Shown: piece by piece, positions 62,845 through 64,000 of the stretch
How positions within the stretch are numbered: position 1 is the first letter of the stretch
How the letters are laid out: each line of letters opens with the position of its first letter
Assembly: GCF_000299035.1 (NCBI RefSeq)
Contig: NZ_JH921518.1
Span: 966,439-1,030,438 of the forward strand
Length of the DNA stretch: 64,000 nt
DNA from: Bacillus bingmayongensis
Lineage (GTDB): Bacteria; Bacillota; Bacilli; Bacillales; Bacillaceae_G
Reading direction: 5' to 3'
Translations under genes and position numbers: made by a program
Notes under the pieces: model-generated
Database searches by the model: none
What the model saw: the letters and a program-made list of their open reading frames with translations, nothing else
What the model was told of the DNA's origin: nothing

Positions 62845-63225
62845 TTATTTCTTCTCCATCACAGCAAAGTAATTCTCTTCATAGTCCGCAAAGTTAAATA
62901 CTCTACCTGAAGGCATATTTACAATTTCTCCGACTGTGATATTTTTATTTAATAAGTTGCTACGTAATTCATCGAGATTTTCCGTAAAAAACATTAAAGA
63001 AGGTGTACCAAGATTTAATCCAGGTGACATTTGAGCAACGAATTCCTTATTGTGCAGAATGATGCTTGTTTCTGCTCCCTTTGTTGGAGCAATTTCAATC
63101 CATCTCATTCCTTGACCATTATTTTCTTCAGAAACTACAGTAAATCCTACTTTTTCTGTCCAAAAGTCCACCGCTTCATCTTGGTCATTTACATACAACA
63201 TAACTTGACCGACTTTACTAATCAT
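62845..63225 (-). CDS. VOC-superfamily (glyoxalase/dioxygenase-like) protein
   Basis: A 126-residue vicinal-oxygen-chelate protein with two beta-alpha-beta-beta-beta units: KVGQVMLYVNDQDEAVDFWT, EKVGFTVVSEE and VEIVNMPSGRVFNFADYEEN-like VGEIVNMPSGRVFNFADYEE. Start ATG 63225 follows GGGAAGG; a further ATG 12 bases up overlaps that site. Metal ligands are not all evident, so it could be a binding protein (bleomycin-resistance type) or enzyme of unknown substrate. Confidence 0.78.
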   Translation of the reverse strand: MISKVGQVMLYVNDQDEAVDFWTEKVGFTVVSEENNGQGMRWIEIAPTKGAETSIILHNKEFVAQMSPGLNLGTPSLMFFTENLDELRSNLLNKNITVGEIVNMPSGRVFNFADYEENYFAVMEKK

Positions 63226-63421
63226 AGACCTTCCCACTCCCTTATATGAGTAAATATCTAACCCTTCCCATCGCCAAAGTTTCTGAAATCCAATGACAAC
63301 TTAATAGATACGCCAATAACTAAAAACTTCCTTCTAAAAAAACGGAGCAGTTTCATTTAAGTAGGAGTTTCTAAAAGAGAGATAGAATAATAACAAAAGA
63401 TTTTATAAGGGGGGAATATCA

Positions 63422-63952
63422 TTGCCAATTCCAAAAGATACTGCTAATTACACGATTCGTATAGGAAAGGTAGAAGATTCCGAAGCAACTTTAGACATAC
63501 AGAAATCCGTTGTTTCTGAAGGTCACTTTCTCATTTCGTTACCTGAAGAGTTTAAAAAAACTTCATCCGAACAAAGAGAATGGGTACAGGGCGTATTGGA
63601 AAATGAAAAAGAAACATTACTTGTAGCTGAAAAAGATGGTGAAGTTGTTGGTTGGATTGTATTTCTTACCGAAAACAAAAAACGATTGTCTCATACAGGT
63701 TCCTTTGGAATCATGATCAGTAAAAATTATAGAGGACTCGGAATTGGGAAAATGCTACTACAAGCTTTACTAGACTGGGCTGAGAAAAATCCTCTTATTG
63801 AGAAAATAAGTTTAGGAGTTTTCTCAACAAATTATAGCGCAATCTCTTTGTATAAAAAAATGGGCTTCATTGAAGAAGGTCGTAAAATAAAAGAATTTAA
63901 AATGAATGATAATGAATATGTAGATGATATTCTAATGTATAAGCTCGTTTAA
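63422..63952 (+). CDS. GNAT-family N-acetyltransferase
   Basis: A 176-residue acetyltransferase of the RimI/PhnO-like branch. The acetyl-CoA pyrophosphate loop is SKNYRGLGIGKMLLQALLDW (RGxGIG), with the later IEKISLGVFSTNYSAISLYK and KMGFIEEGR typical of the fold. It starts at TTG 63422 after AAGGGGGGAATATCA, a strong site. A substrate cannot be predicted. It is the last gene of the window and no terminator is seen before the edge. Confidence 0.87.
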   Translation: MPIPKDTANYTIRIGKVEDSEATLDIQKSVVSEGHFLISLPEEFKKTSSEQREWVQGVLENEKETLLVAEKDGEVVGWIVFLTENKKRLSHTGSFGIMISKNYRGLGIGKMLLQALLDWAEKNPLIEKISLGVFSTNYSAISLYKKMGFIEEGRKIKEFKMNDNEYVDDILMYKLV

Positions 63953-64000
63953 TGATATTTTAACCACAAGTACCACAAAAAAGCCGTTCTCCTTGAAATG

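Overview
The window is a low-GC Firmicute chromosome segment that I place in the Bacillus cereus group. The reasons are an InhA-type metalloprotease, the hpr/scoC-yhaI-prsA and yhaL/yhaM/yhaN/yhaO gene families, a rap-phr pair, and several copies of the bcr1 repeat, which is known only from this group. No rRNA, tRNA or CRISPR array was seen.

Layout. (1) 0-15 kb is mostly core: the end of hpr/scoC, yhaI, prsA, the glycerol regulon (glpD, glpK, glpF, glpP) with GlpP-type leader hairpins and a CcpA (cre) site, an XRE regulator, yhaL, an InhA metalloprotease, and an L-2-hydroxyglutarate oxidase/GntR/dicarboxylate-symporter divergon with three matching GntR operators. (2) 15.9-18.9 kb is an accessory island of small SUKH/SMI1-type immunity-like genes following what looks like the tail of a lost toxin gene. 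(3) 18.9-20.2 kb is a rap-phr quorum-sensing pair with an unusually repetitive Phr. (4) 20.5-31 kb holds yhaM-yhaN-yhaO, small proteins, a DesK/LiaS-like two-component system and a MerR/TipA-like regulator. (5) 31-35.8 kb holds an MFS exporter, an IS200/IS605 relic, bcr1 repeats, ybjQ and a membrane protein. (6) 36.1-57.3 kb is the highlight, described below. (7) 57.5-64 kb holds a P-loop protein, a second DUF4260 protein, a fused dihydroxyacetone kinase, its dhaS/dhaQ activator pair with a recognisable DhaS operator, a VOC protein and a GNAT acetyltransferase.

Highlight. About 20 genes run leftward from 55.4 to 36.1 kb as one operon-like unit. They encode a full acetyl-CoA carboxylase set, AcpS, two ACPs, a fused ketosynthase/chain-length-factor-like protein, FabG- and FabZ-type enzymes, and a contiguous KAS III-FkbH-ACP-E2-like acyltransferase block plus an alpha/beta hydrolase. 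That block has the same order and families as the tetronate genes agg1-4 (with agg5) of agglomerin biosynthesis. I infer an acyl-tetronate (or other glycerate-derived) polyketide made by an iterative type II PKS/FAS rather than a modular PKS.

The operon is preceded by a 30-codon ORF with the look of an exported peptide pheromone. It faces a divergently transcribed NprR/PlcR-type (RRNPP) HTH-TPR regulator. Between them lie four regularly spaced inverted-repeat units (eight half-elements) that look like the regulator's operators. Together this reads as a self-contained, peptide-quorum-sensing-controlled biosynthetic locus that I do not recognise as described.
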